A stretch of 64,000 bases of DNA, from NCBI RefSeq assembly GCF_002443255.2, contig NW_019211454.1, forward strand, positions 2,824,352-2,888,351. The letters are read 5' to 3'. Within the stretch, counting starts at the first letter, position 1; each line of letters starts with the position of its first letter. The position numbers and the translations under genes are program-made. The DNA comes from Varroa destructor. Taxonomy: Eukaryota > Arthropoda > Arachnida > Mesostigmata > Varroidae. A model generated the notes under the pieces. That model was not told the origin of the DNA and searched no databases. It worked only from the letters and a program-made list of their open reading frames with translations. Shown here piece by piece: positions 11,700-23,748 of the stretch.

Positions 11700-13953
11700 C
11701 GTTTGGCCAGCTACTGGGTCAGTGTTTAGCGGGCGCTCCTTGCTCAAGTTCCTTCAGCTCTTCATGCAACGATTCTGCCACCGATTAACCAGACAGTTGC
11801 TTTTCTGTGCGCTGGCTGTCGCTTCTTTACCGTCCTTCTTCGTGGCTGATCCCCAAATCTTGCGACTAACTGTGGTTGGCGCGTCGCAGACGGCCACCGT
11901 TACTGCGATCGTCAGTGCTTGAACGTTCCGCTGGTCTAGAGGATGAATGTCAGCTGGGCCTAGTTCGTCCTTCTCACCGTCGATCCATGCATCTGTTGTT
12001 TATGTTTCTGTGTGTGGTTCAGTGTGTATTTCTACCTGCCAAACGTTCGGCCCCGCACGGGTCAGGCGGAACACGAGGCAGTCTACCGAGAGCTGCTACC
12101 AGCTGCAGCAGTCGATAGTGTTAGCTGGAGTCGTTATGGGAATTTGCTGTTGCAGCGCGCCTCCCGGTACGTAATACGTGCCCGTGTGCGTATGTTTGCG
12201 TATCACCAAGAGCAGCAGTACTGGTTGTATTAATGGTAGCTGCAATAGGCGAAACAACGACAGTGAGTGAGTGAGTGCGCAAGCAATTTCCACCCTCTCT
12301 TACGCCGTTATACGGCCCTTTCTGGTTATAAGTTGCTGCTCTTGTCCACACCGATCGACGAAATGTCGTCGCCCTTCGACAGCCGGCGGCGGATCACTGG
12401 CGTTCGGTAGTTGGTGAGTGCTACATTAGTGCGTTTGGGTGATGGAGGGCAATCATTTTCGTAGCCTGTCGCTAGTAACTTAGTTATTCAGCCCTCCCTA
12501 CAAAGTTCTGTTCATTCCTGCACTGAACCAATCACATGGACGGCGAGCCAGACAAACAGTCAGTTTGACACTATTTTATTTACCTCGCCATCCCAGCTAC
12601 AAGCTTGCTATACCAGCAGCAGCGTTTGGAGCCCCATCCAGTCGCGTATTATATGTACACGACTGACAATAATAGCACTGGATTAGTTATCGATAAGCAG
12701 CCAGACAAAAGTGGTATCGTCAGTAACAGCACCATACTCAAAGCTGCCGAAGATTACCGGTAGTTACAGTCTTCGTAATAGCGTCAAAGCGAGCCCCGGC
12801 CGCAGCGTCAGCAATAGGCCAACACAAAGCTGACGTTATACAACGGAAGATTTGGCTGTCTAATACGCGCACAATATCTACAGCGCTCATTTACTCAGTT
12901 GCGTTCCTGTTTGTCTGTCGATCGGTCGGCCGGCCGTTCGATCAATCGCGTGTACTAACCGCAATTCGACGTAAGAGTAGTAAGTGAGTCTCCGTCGCTC
13001 TCTGCTTCTGTCTGTTTGAGAGACAGAGATTTCTTGCAGAGGAGAACGTTGCGCTGTTTGGATTTTTTGCCCACTACAACCACCGTCTACGACACGATTT
13101 CCGCGGTGAAGGATAGCGCCTTGGATACCGTAAACGGAATCATCGTTCGACCTCTTACCATCAGAAGTAGAGCTGAACGCATAGGGGACGCTTCAAGCGC
13201 CAAATGAGCCTCTGAGGAAAAGAGACCGGCCTGAGGCAGGATACGGCAAAAAGGTAGATCCACAACAACCACTGCTACGACAGCGGGACCTGTGCGACAC
13301 AGCGCAAAGAGCATTAGCCTTAAAAAGACAGCGGCAGAAAAGGCAATAATAGGCTCATCTGGACACCATTTCCATAGCCGGCCTGTCATCGTTTGGTCCC
13401 TGAACGTGCATGTGTGGTTTTGCTGTACGAAACGAGCAGCCAGAATAGGTCACAAGCTAGGTTTAACAGAAGGATCCGTTAGGGACTCTGCTCGAATCCT
13501 ACTGGAGAGAAAGGGAAGCAACAGGACCAGTGACATATAGATGTCAGTTCAGAGACGGATCTCTGTGTTGTCTCTGTCATACAATTGCTCCGCAAAAGTG
13601 TGGATGAAAAAAATAAATAACTGAGAAGTCTGATATAGAGGCCGCGAAAGGATAAGTGGTTACGCTAGGTGAAGCAGTGACAAAAACTTGGAATGAGAGG
13701 ATGGCGGCGACATTGGCAAGTTACAGACGTCTAACTGCTACTGAAGATGTTGTATTAATATTTCCGTTGTTGACGGCAATCTACCAGCAGCAGCAGCGGC
13801 AGTGCAGAATTACCACGAGGAAAACTCCTAGTAATAACCTCTAGCAAGTAATTACCGTTATTGTTATTACTATTACTATTATTATCTTTATTCTTGTTCG
13901 CGCACTGACGGTATTCTTATATTAAGAAACAGTAGCGGCGGTCTCTTTTTCAG
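11700..13953 (+). promoter_or_regulatory. Putative 5' region of the yurt-like gene
   Basis: This stretch is GC-richer than its surroundings and lies on the 5' side of the FERM gene. It contains three good 5' splice-site matches on the plus strand: ACA|GTGAGT (intron from 12263), TTG|GTGAGT (from 12414) and AGTA|GTAAGT (from 12980). A matching 3' splice site with a pyrimidine tract, GTCTCTTTTTCAG, ends at 13953. The simplest reading is one or more untranslated leader exons joined to the coding exon. A CAG run lies at about 13783-13799 and a (TTA/TTG) run at about 13857-13890. No TATA box or initiator could be chosen with confidence. Confidence 0.35.
13951..13953 (+). other. Candidate 3' splice site for the coding exon
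   Basis: The sequence GTCTCTTTTTCAG ends at 13953 and is a textbook pyrimidine tract plus CAG. Using it would give a last exon starting at 13954, with 345 untranslated bases before the ATG at 14299. Confidence 0.35.
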
Positions 13954-14298
13954 TGTAGATCGGATTGAAGGGACATGTGTGTCCTCACTGGGTGCCGCAT
14001 TGACCAATAACAGACAACGAGACGTGATATTCTGGCTCCATTGTGGAGTGTAGCATTGACTAGCGCCTCCGTGCTACATATCGTGGATATAAACCGTGTG
14101 GATATATATATATATATAGTAGGATTAAATGTGAGTATGCTGTAAAAAGCTAAATAATAAGCGGATAAATTGGCTTATTTTTAAAAGTGTGTGACAAGGA
14201 TAGCAATGCGAATAATTACGACCTTAAAGTGTCGGCCATATACTCTTCAGTACAACCAGATGGTGTTAATTTACAAATGACTGGGTAGAAACAATAGA

Positions 14299-16590
14299 AT
14301 GAGCAGAAATATGCTACGATACATTAGTAAACGTTGGTCGAAGGCAGCTGACACGCAGAGCACAACGCCACAAATGGACACTGGCCATTACCTGCTGTGC
14401 AAAATCATCCTACTCGATGGAACTGATCTTGCCATCGAGATACCGAAGAAGGCGCTTGGGGAAACTTTGCTTGAACAAACATTCTACAATATTGACCTGG
14501 TCGAAAAGGACTATTTCGGCTTACAGTTCATCGATGCGTTCAGCATCCAACATTGGCTCGATCCAACGAAAGGGGTGCGAAAGCAGCACACAGTTGGTCC
14601 ACCATACACGTTCCATATGCGCGTGAAGTTCTATTCACCAGAACCGACGTTGCTCCGTGAAGAGCTTACGAGGTATTTGTTCTTCCTTCAGCTCAAACAG
14701 GATGTCCTGCACGGTAGACTGCCCTGTCCATACGACGTGATGGTAGAGCTGGCAGGCTTTGCCTTGCAATCAGAGCTGGGTGACTACGAGGTTAAAACGC
14801 ACACGGCTGAATTTATTTCAGAGTTTCGTTTCTGTCCTGAGCAGAGCGAGCAGATGGAACTCGACATACTTGCAGCCTTTGGCCGGCTTCGTGGTCAAAC
14901 ACCTGCTCAAGCTGAGCTTAGCTATTTGAGTAAGGCGAAGTGGCTCGAGCTATACGGGGTGGACATGCACACTGTGCTCGGCAAGGATGGCTATAGCTAC
15001 TCGCTGGGCCTGACGCCTACAGGCATACTTGTGTTCGAAGGTAAGACCAAGATTGGTCTGTTTTTCTGGCCAAAGATCACTCGGCTTGAGTTCAAAAGTA
15101 AAAAGCTCACTCTAGTCGTTGTCGAAGATGATGATGACGGACACGAACAAGAGCATACTTTTGTATTTCGCCTGTTCAACCCGAAAGCTGCTAAGCATTT
15201 GTGGAAATGCGCCATCGAACATCACACCTTCTTCCGCCTAAAAGCGCCTCCACAGCAATCGGCACTGAAGCAGAATTTATTTCGAATGGGTTCGCGGTTC
15301 CGTTACTCCGGCAAAACGGAATTCCAGGCAACTGCTCGGGCCCGACCTCGTCGCGCGGTTCAATTCGAGAGGCGACCCTCACAACGCTTCTCGAGACGAC
15401 AATCACAGCGAGCAGCAAAGGATGCAAGCACAGCGAATACTAACGATATCAGCAAAGACAGTGCACAAAGCTGCAAAAAGGCTGATATAGTAAACAAGAG
15501 TATCTGTGGAGGGAGCGACGATTCTCTTGACATGAACCACACCGTAGCAGAACTTGCCGATCCTGAGGACATGGATCTGGCCTCCAGCGACTCCTCGACA
15601 TACAGCGAGGACGACATCGCTGACAGTTCCTCACTGCTTATCTCACCTACAGCCGCTGTCGACAACAACACCCCCAACACCAACAGCAACACCAGTCAAC
15701 CCGATCACAAAGGGATGGGCAACAATGGCTATATTTCGACCCCAGCAACACCAACGCCGGTGCCAACAGCCATAAGGCTACAGGCGCCCACAATACAACA
15801 TCAGAAGAACAAGCAAGGCGGCCGTAGCAGTATCATCAACAGGAACGCCATTATCTCACCTACTGCTGTGGCAAATCGGGAGGTCAGTGGTCTACAGGCT
15901 CCCAGACTTACTCCAGCAAACAACAGCCGCGCTCCAGAGTCGCGAAACAACATGCAAGATGCGGACAGTCAACGGCCGCCCCTTGTCAAGCAGATCAAGA
16001 ATATGATACAAGTCAGCAGCAATGAACGGCCTACAGCGTCGTTGATTCCACAGACAATGCAGGCATCTCTGCATCAGACAACGGTGACAGGGGATACCAA
16101 GTCTGACTCTAGAATAGACAATACGGCAAGCAGCACGTGTCTGAGTAACATTGCCGGAACAACCTTGCCCCAGTTTGCTCCAGCGTCAACCATGCCCATT
16201 CTCGTTACACCAAACACAACGGGGCAGAATAATGCTACGGCCGCTGAAGCTTTACGGCAGGCGGCTCAACTCCACAAATTCGATGAAGTACGCACCGACA
16301 TCCGTGTATTCTGTCGAACGAAAGAACTGCCATCGGTTACATCGGAGATTCAGCACCGCCTAGTTGATGCTACTGGAAGGCCTCGCTATGAGCTGCGCTC
16401 CGTTAGCAGGACAGGATCGCTTGGGAGTGATTCTTCATCAGGAGCGCAGGAAACTTCGACATGTTCGTCGCTTGACCGAATCTCTCCTTACTCACCGACT
16501 ACGCCGTTGACGCCTTCGCCACATTCAGGTCATTCGGCCTTGTCCAGGACCGCGAGCCCGCTTCGGCATATGATCAGTACAGAACTTTAG
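14299..16590 (+). CDS. yrt: FERM-FA protein, Yurt / band 4.1-like 5 family
   Basis: Predicted membrane-cytoskeleton adaptor of 763 residues. Yurt/EPB41L5 binds Crumbs-type polarity proteins at lateral membranes and restrains apical domain growth (known of the family). Visible domains are FERM F1 about 31-112 ([14 protein letters not shown]), F2 about 118-222 ([16 protein letters not shown]), F3 about 223-316 ([31 protein letters not shown]) and FA about 318-370 ([25 protein letters not shown]). The tail is Ser/Thr/Pro/Asn-rich with an acidic serine patch about 406-447, and the protein ends in STEL, a class I PDZ-ligand-like terminus. The F3-FA segment is closest, from memory, to vertebrate EPB41L5. 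An in-frame TGA at 14278 precedes the ATG. Met5 (14311) begins MLRYISKRW, resembling the family start, and may be the true initiator. The coding region has no intron and no frame damage, so it looks functional. EPB41L4-type paralogues are a less likely alternative. Confidence 0.93.
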   Translation: MSRNMLRYISKRWSKAADTQSTTPQMDTGHYLLCKIILLDGTDLAIEIPKKALGETLLEQTFYNIDLVEKDYFGLQFIDAFSIQHWLDPTKGVRKQHTVGPPYTFHMRVKFYSPEPTLLREELTRYLFFLQLKQDVLHGRLPCPYDVMVELAGFALQSELGDYEVKTHTAEFISEFRFCPEQSEQMELDILAAFGRLRGQTPAQAELSYLSKAKWLELYGVDMHTVLGKDGYSYSLGLTPTGILVFEGKTKIGLFFWPKITRLEFKSKKLTLVVVEDDDDGHEQEHTFVFRLFNPKAAKHLWKCAIEHHTFFRLKAPPQQSALKQNLFRMGSRFRYSGKTEFQATARARPRRAVQFERRPSQRFSRRQSQRAAKDASTANTNDISKDSAQSCKKADIVNKSICGGSDDSLDMNHTVAELADPEDMDLASSDSSTYSEDDIADSSSLLISPTAAVDNNTPNTNSNTSQPDHKGMGNNGYISTPATPTPVPTAIRLQAPTIQHQKNKQGGRSSIINRNAIISPTAVANREVSGLQAPRLTPANNSRAPESRNNMQDADSQRPPLVKQIKNMIQVSSNERPTASLIPQTMQASLHQTTVTGDTKSDSRIDNTASSTCLSNIAGTTLPQFAPASTMPILVTPNTTGQNNATAAEALRQAAQLHKFDEVRTDIRVFCRTKELPSVTSEIQHRLVDATGRPRYELRSVSRTGSLGSDSSSGAQETSTCSSLDRISPYSPTTPLTPSPHSGHSALSRTASPLRHMISTEL

Positions 16591-17251
16591 GGCAATCTTT
16601 ACCTATTTTCATTATCGTAGCAGTGGCGAGCTGTCTCAGTAATGATGATCACAATCATAAAAGCCAAAAGTATTTCGTCTGTGTCACTGTGCACGCCTTG
16701 CCGAAATTTGCTGAAAAAAAGAAACGCTCCAAAATGCTTTCTCCCAAATCAATGTAGCCATTACTTCGGACAGATGCAATAGGGAGACCAACAAAAAAAT
16801 GCAGTACCGAATCGGATACAAATCCATGCTGATATTGCCAATGTGATACTTGAGCACATTTATTATTATTATTATTATATATTATACGTAATAGGTATTC
16901 ATCTTTACGCAGAAAATACGAGATAGCAAAGAAAGCTATAAGAAAAGCACAACTGCAGATGGTGTTGTACAAGATGCAACTATAACGGCACAGTAGATTA
17001 TGGTAAATAGAGGAAAGGAATGAAAAGCCGTAGCTTTCAAAAGAAAAAAAAGTAGGAGACAGATAGAATCGGCAATATTAATCATTCGGGCTTCAGACAC
17101 TCGTCCACAGTAGCTACAAACAAAAACCTGTTTATATAAAATATAGTACTGCGACTATCGGGACCATGTTTTGCTATGAGGTGGTTGTAGCTCGTCCAGA
17201 AGAATAGGCCCATAGATGACTGCGCTGCTGGTTGCTTTTAGAAGTAATAAA
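16591..17251 (+). other. Probable 3' untranslated region of the yurt-like gene
   Basis: Non-coding sequence between the TAG stop and the first canonical AATAAA. It includes an (ATT)n run at about 16858-16879. The extent is inferred only from the poly(A) signal. Confidence 0.4.
17246..17251 (+). terminator. Candidate poly(A) signal AATAAA
   Basis: I found no earlier canonical AATAAA downstream of the FERM gene stop codon. This one lies about 655 bases after the stop and is followed by T-rich sequence (CTGTTTATTC). Real cleavage could use another variant. Confidence 0.35.
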
Positions 17252-19560
17252 GAAAACTGTTTATTCAACAACGGATACTCATAATAGATTTATAATGGCA
17301 TTGAAATTCACTCAAAACTAACAATAGTCACCCTAGGACAACAATTTCATTTTAGTTTAATTTTCAAGCTATGAGCTTTGTCGAAAATCGTACGGTTGAT
17401 CGAGTGTTAAATACGGACCTAATTTGTTTTTCGGACAATAGCACGCTCTGGGCTGCACAAGAACAGGGTCAAATCATTGAATATTGTAGCTCTTTTTTTT
17501 TCAGATACCAAGAAATACACAGTAGTTTAATAAGGCTGCAATATTTCAGTTGTATTGAGCGGGCAAACCCACATATTAGAGCCTAATATTAAATGAAGTA
17601 CACTTCGACATCGAACTTTGCTCAATTTCTAATTTAGCCTTATTTTGTAGAAAATCCCTGCGTCGAGATTCGTTCAAACCTATAAGTCACAAACGAATCA
17701 TAGAATAAGAAGATCTGATTTGTTTTTTTATCTGTTGTTCCTCTCCTTGTGGGCAGAGTGACTGTGACATCGAACGATTTTTACTACCGAAATTCCTTAC
17801 TGTCCAGTTGTAGAACACTCGGTGGCGTATTTTCTTCTGAAATTTCCATATTTTAATAACATCGCCGAGGTTAGGTGTAGGCCGATGCAAACTTTAGCAT
17901 TTTACTCTGGTGTAATTTTTCGAAAACCTAGTGACGCGATGAAAAGAAAAGGAAACGTTCCACAACTCTGTGTTAGCTAAGTTGTTTGTAATTGTAAGGA
18001 TATTTTGTAAACTCTTTTGATAATGTTATCATTATCTGATAGAATATATTTCTAGAATGTTTCCCTGTTTTGTCGGTCTAAAGTAGCTTATTTGACTACT
18101 TAGGTTCAGTCGTAGGTTACAAATCCGGCGATTGAGCAGCAGCTAAATGAAACAGAATTAGATCAAATCTTCCCCTGCCATTTGGATAGTACTTCGATGA
18201 CTATTGCAGTTTGTCCGTAATATGTAATGTTGTAAATAATAATTAGTAGACTCTTTCAGAAGAAGTGTTGCTTGTTGAAGATCTAACAATGACTCATTAT
18301 ACGCTCTGCAGTCTGCAATAAAAAAAAAAACAACGCACAAACATACGTGTTGCTGTTGTCAAGAGAGCATTGATTTTTTCAAAGCCAAAATTGAAGAAGA
18401 CACTTCTTATATTTCGAAATGTCCAGAAACTAGATATGCACGATTTTGACTGATGATGACCTTCTACTATATCTGTCTAGTAATACCATAGTTCCATCAC
18501 TGTTGAACTTCTACGGTTCCAGGGTGGAAGTGGCCTTTGAATTTCCCTATTGAGACTGAATTAACACCATTCGGAGGTTTCTGCAAAGACCAAAACGGAT
18601 CGTTTGATTGTGCTGGATTCGGGCTATACGGCGGTAGTCAAGGACGTATATGATTTGACATTTTCATGGTGACAAATGACGCCTTTTATATTCTCTACTT
18701 TCGGCCATTTTTTTTTTCCGATGGGTTAATGTAATCTTAGTTGCTGTTAATAGTGAAGGTGCGAATAAATCGTTTTGCCAGGCGGGAACACTTCTTATAG
18801 TAATAATAAATAACTACTTAATTAATTAATAATAAAATAATAACACGATTCCTTTCCAATTCCAGCAAATAGAGCGGACCATCTTCCTTGACGTCAGACG
18901 GGCTTTGCCACAAATTGTAGATCATGTGGAAACATTTTTTATTTTCATAATTACGCCATGTTTTCTTTTTTCGTTACCTATGATTAATCAATCGCTTTTA
19001 AAATGGCTCTGTTTCGTGTCGTTCCTGTAGAGCTTCGCAGGTGCAAATACGATCGAGTAAGTTGTTTTTTGTTTAAACTCATAAACACCGAGCCCTTTTT
19101 GGAACCAAGTTACTTCGTATCGTTTGGAACTGTTTGCCGATGAATGAATAGGAATTGTCTAGTTCGTCGGCGATATCACGGCTGCTCCCGTATTAACTTT
19201 CACAATAATTGTACGAACTTTTTTCCGTAATCGATTGATCATTACGAAGAGTATTGAAATTTCCAGAATGAAAGTTACAGAATCATCTTTGGCCTTCCGA
19301 CAACGTATCTTGGCCAGAAACGGCACAAATTTGTGCCTTATCGTAATAAAATTGCTAAATATAGCGAATCTAGCCGGTATTTCGCTCATTTTTAAAGCGC
19401 TCTATCTCAAATCTGGACACAGGCATTTCAACGTATTTAGCACATCACCAACACCGACCGGACGCGATATTACTTGATATATTTAGTTTCAAAGCCATCC
19501 AGCTAGAGAAACAGTAAATATATATTAAAACTTTCATATATATTTATTAAAGTTTTAAGC
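17252..19560. other. Intergenic, no supported gene
   Basis: AT-rich, with poly(A/T) runs near 18320 and 18709 and an (AAT)-rich stretch near 18800-18845. No open frame with recognisable content. Confidence 0.5.
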
Positions 19561-20199
19561 GATTTAAACGACGCGGGTTACAAAAGAAACCTCGATGTTT
19601 GGGCGCTGCGCGATGAATTGACGCAAAAGAGTTTATTCGATCGTCTTTGCACGTAGAAACCTATACAAACATAACGAAGTCGAGTCTTCTGCAAAGCGGT
19701 TCATCACGGGTGATGAAACCCAGATCACCTACGACAATATGCAAATGAAAAAAATAAGGGAGAATTTGTCTTAGGGTCTGTAGCAAACTTCCAAAGAAGG
19801 TTATGCTATCTGTCTGGCTAGGTTGGAAAGGGATCCTGCATCATAAATTGCTCTTGCCTGGTAAAATAATTGATTCAAGTTTCTATCGAGACTATAATAA
19901 GCCACAAAAAAAATCGAGCGGAACTAAAACAGCAAAAGCGTGCTCTTTCTGATAAGGCCAGATCATATCTGCACGTGTAGCTAGCTACCCGACAAGAATG
20001 GAGACAATTTAGATGGGAAATTTTAATGAATGCGCGCCATATAACAGTAGCATCCTTAATGGAATAAAGTTAGTTTCGATAGAAGGACGCAAAAATCACA
20101 ATGTTTCTTTCAGAAGCCACGGAAGTTTAGTCCTATTATTTTCAAAAATGAAAAAATATTCACTTTGACTCAAAAACGGCCAATACTTACTCAACAAGC
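19561..20199 (+). pseudogene. Mariner transposase relic, central and C-terminal part
   Basis: The translation in shifting frames matches the mariner (Tc1/mariner superfamily) transposase in family order. LNDAGYKRNLDVWALRDELT lies at 19564-19623, then FITGDE with ITYDN at about 19700-19735. VWLGWKGI follows at about 19812-19835, then LSDKARSY, WEILMNAPY, LNGIKL, and a C-terminal KNGQYLLNK ending near 20199. Of the D,D34D catalytic triad, the first Asp (codon 19712) and probably the third (codon 19951) remain, while the second, expected in the WWDWKG motif, reads Gly. Several stops and at least three frame changes make it non-functional. The N-terminal DNA-binding part and terminal inverted repeats were not found. 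I cannot assign the mariner subfamily. Confidence 0.8.
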
Positions 20200-20201
20200 A
20201 A

Positions 20202-20225
20202 AAATATATATGTATATATATATAT
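20202..20225. repeat. (TA)n microsatellite, interrupted
   Basis: A TA tract with one TG interruption directly abuts the 3' end of the mariner relic. Confidence 0.8.
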
Positions 20226-23200
20226 CATCTCTGGTGTTTTCTGTTCTTATTATACTGCTATTGGCCTTTTGCCTGGACCGCTTGCCGCTACCGGACGCCG
20301 TCATACACATTTTCCTGATGTATTTTTTTTCTTATAGAGCGCAAATCCGCGCTAACTTAGAAGGCAAATGACAATGTCACCAACGAAGTAATAATAATAA
20401 CTATTATTGTTATCGCTCTCTTACAGGAGAAGTTAGGCCTCAACAATTTAGTTAGAGAGTAAAAAAGAAATTACTACGACCAATTAATTGACTCTTGCTA
20501 CGGACTGATAGGGCCGTACAAACGCTCGTACTTCACTAAGCCAGCCTTTGTGCCTCGATAATGTAAACCCCTCATCCCATTTATTTAATATAGAAAATTT
20601 GTGCAAAGCTAACACCATCAGAGTTTTCAAGGTGGCGCCGTACAAACAACTTCAAAATGCAACAATGCACAGGACAAAAAATCTAAGTAGGGTTGTTAAG
20701 TGAGCGCGCGCGCGCGCGAAGCTGCAGACCTTTAAGTTTGTTCGAAGGCGTTTGGTCCTTCGCGTGGAGATGAATTTAGTTAACGTTCTATAGAAACAGA
20801 ACCAAACTATTATTGTCTCACTTTAGTGTCACGACGTATGCTTTTACAAATAGTGAGATCGTAAAATATACTTTTTGTTAATGCTCTGCTTCTGAATCCC
20901 ACGTGCTGAGTACACGAAGCATATTGCTTGACGCGTAAAAATCTCAACCAGGATTTGCGTTTCGACACTCGATGTTTTTGAGACCTTCTGATCACTTCTG
21001 ATAATATAACTGACTCTGGAAAGAGCAGTGTAAACCCAATACATTTGTTCCTAGCCGAATACTGACTCTCCTTTATTTACGCGGAGCTTTCTCTACGGCT
21101 ACGCGAAGTCAGTGATTAAGAATCTGAAATAAGTTGAATCACTGCGCTCACGTATTCTAAAATGGGCATACGTCTTGTTATTTGCCATATATATATATAT
21201 AAGTCTAAGGCGTCCGACAGTAAGGATATCCACTGCCAATACCAGTCTTCTCTGCAACGGGGTCTCTGAGCGCTATCCACTTCAACGTACGCCCACACAA
21301 AATATTTGAGTGGTAAATACTGACTTAACGAACCCTATGACCGCCATGAACGAGTCTTGCATTCCTATCTATGATAGTTAGACGTATAGACCTGCCTTTT
21401 TAGTCGTCCCAAAAGTCAGGTCCATTGCGTCCGGACAATCGCATATCACAGGTACATGTGCTACGGTTTTAACCAGCCACCGCCATTGTGGAGATTCACT
21501 AATTATATACGCACTATGTTGCTGCTACATACGGAACATATGTGCACGTGCATGTACATTCTTCGCTAAGAAATGCCTATCGGTAATTATTACGGGCACA
21601 AAGATCGGTTGACACTAGCTGCTCTGAGATCCCGATGATCCCGGCTTCACACAAGTCGCGGCTGTCAATGCAGAATTTGTATATATTTGTCCTAGCTTTA
21701 ACGACGCTTGTCCGCTGGCCGCCACCCCGAGAGTCAATTCATATCTAGACGGCGTCGACTTTATCATCGTTCTGCGATAATTCGAAGGTAAAACGTATCT
21801 GGTGATGATGTTAACGATTGTAAATGTCACACCATATAAACGTCCACTGCTGCGATTGCACGAAACGAATACAATTTCAATATATTCTCGCGCACGATAT
21901 GTTTGTGTACTCAATAACAACAGTACGACTGTAGAAACCGGTGCCTTGGCTACTGTAGCATTGGAAGGTAAGACGTGATGGATTACGTTGATAACTATAA
22001 CTATCTACTCTGCCGTACGTCGTCGTACTCGCAGACAAGATGCAATGGCTAGGCGATAACGATTTAACATACGGTGGTATGACGTCAATTGCGATCTATT
22101 GATTTGTGGTAAATAAACATTAGCGGAAAGAAAAATTGTGCCTTCGTCCATACTAACCCAGCCACGACAATGCGGTTCCAAATGCGATCGACCGTTAATT
22201 TGGTGCGCGAACGTTGCACGTCGCATTGTATCTTGGTAGAGTTGAAAGAAAAAAAAAAGTCCTGCTGTTACCTTGATAGCTTTAGTAGGAAGAAGAGGTT
22301 AGGTTTAATGCAGCCAGTCGAAGTCTGTGGAAACTGAAGCTGACGCGGGTAGGTCAAATAGGACAACATTTATTGAATTAGTACAGCAAAAAAGTAGACC
22401 GAATTAATATGTACATTTTTCATTGAACAATTCTCCAGAGACGGCGAAGACATCGTTATTTCTTAGTAACTGATAAGAATGCCTCTGAGGACTAGTAAAG
22501 GATAGTCAATAAAGATACAATAGTAACGTATATTTTGAAGAATGAACATAACATAGAAAGAATCATGTGTAGACTAAATGGGTAACAGGTTACGCTCTAC
22601 ATAAAAATGACATAGACTTTTTACATTCATGATGCATCGATGCAATGTAGATACAATAGGTTCGTGAAGTGTGAGTGCCCAGGATCACGTTCATAATTCT
22701 CTTTGTCTTGCGTAACGATCTAACCGAAGTATTTTCCCGGCGATGGTACAGGGTGTATGTGGTTGCCCACTAAACTTACGGATACGTAAAGTGATTTGGG
22801 TTCAAAGCGCTGCGTTTCGTGCTGAGGATTGCCCGTCTAGCGGCAGATCTCAATGCAAAACTGGGGTCATCTAGATGTTCGAATATTTTTTATAGTTGAC
22901 AAATCTACATTATGACTTAAAAGACAGCAAAAAAAACCACTTGATCGGATGTATGTATTGCCTGTTGTAAAGCCTACTATATATAGTTATATAAAGACAG
23001 ACGTATCTGGGAGAGACCTGCATAGACGTTACTGATATTCCAGATCATAGTCTAGTATTTAACGAGAGCAAAATATTCATAGTTATATGCCTCGGGTTTT
23101 GTGATTTTTGTGTATTAGCTTCACTTGGTGGTAAACCCAGATGGTAAAAATTATATTTTTAAGAAAAAAAATAATACGAGCCTCTTCGTTTAATTCCCAA

Positions 23201-23271
23201 TACGGGCGAATTGTCAAATGCTACTTAATCTAAATATTCTATTCCGATGTAAGCATCTGGTAGTTTGTCGG
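20226..23271. other. Intergenic, no supported gene
   Basis: Contains the (GC)n tract at 20704 and a (TA)n tract at about 21187-21201. The region 21615-22226 has open frames of 70-100 codons on the minus strand without recognisable motifs. Confidence 0.5.
20704..20718. repeat. Alternating GC tract
   Basis: Fifteen bases of perfect GC alternation, a sequence class able to adopt left-handed Z-DNA. Confidence 0.85.
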
Positions 23272-23748
23272 TCATAGGTTGGTGGGTCCCCAAAGCTCTG
23301 CGCTCATCGCCATGAAATTCAAAGAGAAAAAAAAGCTAAGTGATTTAGCTTGAGTCTTCACGATGAGATGAGGTTCTATGATTTTTCGAACAATCGCAGT
23401 TCCTACTGCCACAGTCCAAAAATGAATAAAGGTAATAATGCTGACAGATTTCAATGTTTGACAGAAAATCTTGTACAAATTCTTTACATTAAGGTCATCG
23501 TGTATTATTAGTATTAATTCTATCAGTTTGCCGTTGTCCAACAGTTGCCAACTTGAACCACTTAAGATATACAAGGAAGACGACGGGAATATCTGCTTTG
23601 TTCCGGACTCTGAAGCGCCCCAGTGATTAGTATCCGCTTTATGAGTCCGTTCGAAGCTGTACACATATGCCTTGATACGCATGAACAGACGCACTACGAA
23701 TGCGACATTGCTTATAAAAACAGGCACCAAATAAGCATAGATACGCAT
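23272..23748 (-). CDS. 158-codon open frame, unknown; possibly chance
   Basis: Not recognised. It is the longest complete frame after the FERM gene. It has hydrophobic segments near its start (YLVPVFISNVAFVVRLF) and in the second half (SVSIITFIHFWTVAVGTAI), the second preceded by LIELILIIHDDLN. That layout faintly recalls the helix-loop-helix region of insect/chelicerate gustatory-type 7TM receptors, but I cannot claim homology. No splice sites were convincing, and a stop lies close upstream. About one frame of this length is expected by chance in 64 kb. Confidence 0.12.
   Translation of the reverse strand: MRIYAYLVPVFISNVAFVVRLFMRIKAYVYSFERTHKADTNHWGASESGTKQIFPSSSLYILSGSSWQLLDNGKLIELILIIHDDLNVKNLYKIFCQTLKSVSIITFIHFWTVAVGTAIVRKIIEPHLIVKTQAKSLSFFFSLNFMAMSAELWGPTNL

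Noticed and set aside
14997..16363. Several 60-110 codon frames on both strands inside the FERM gene
   Set aside because: They are shadow frames of the strongly supported FERM coding sequence.
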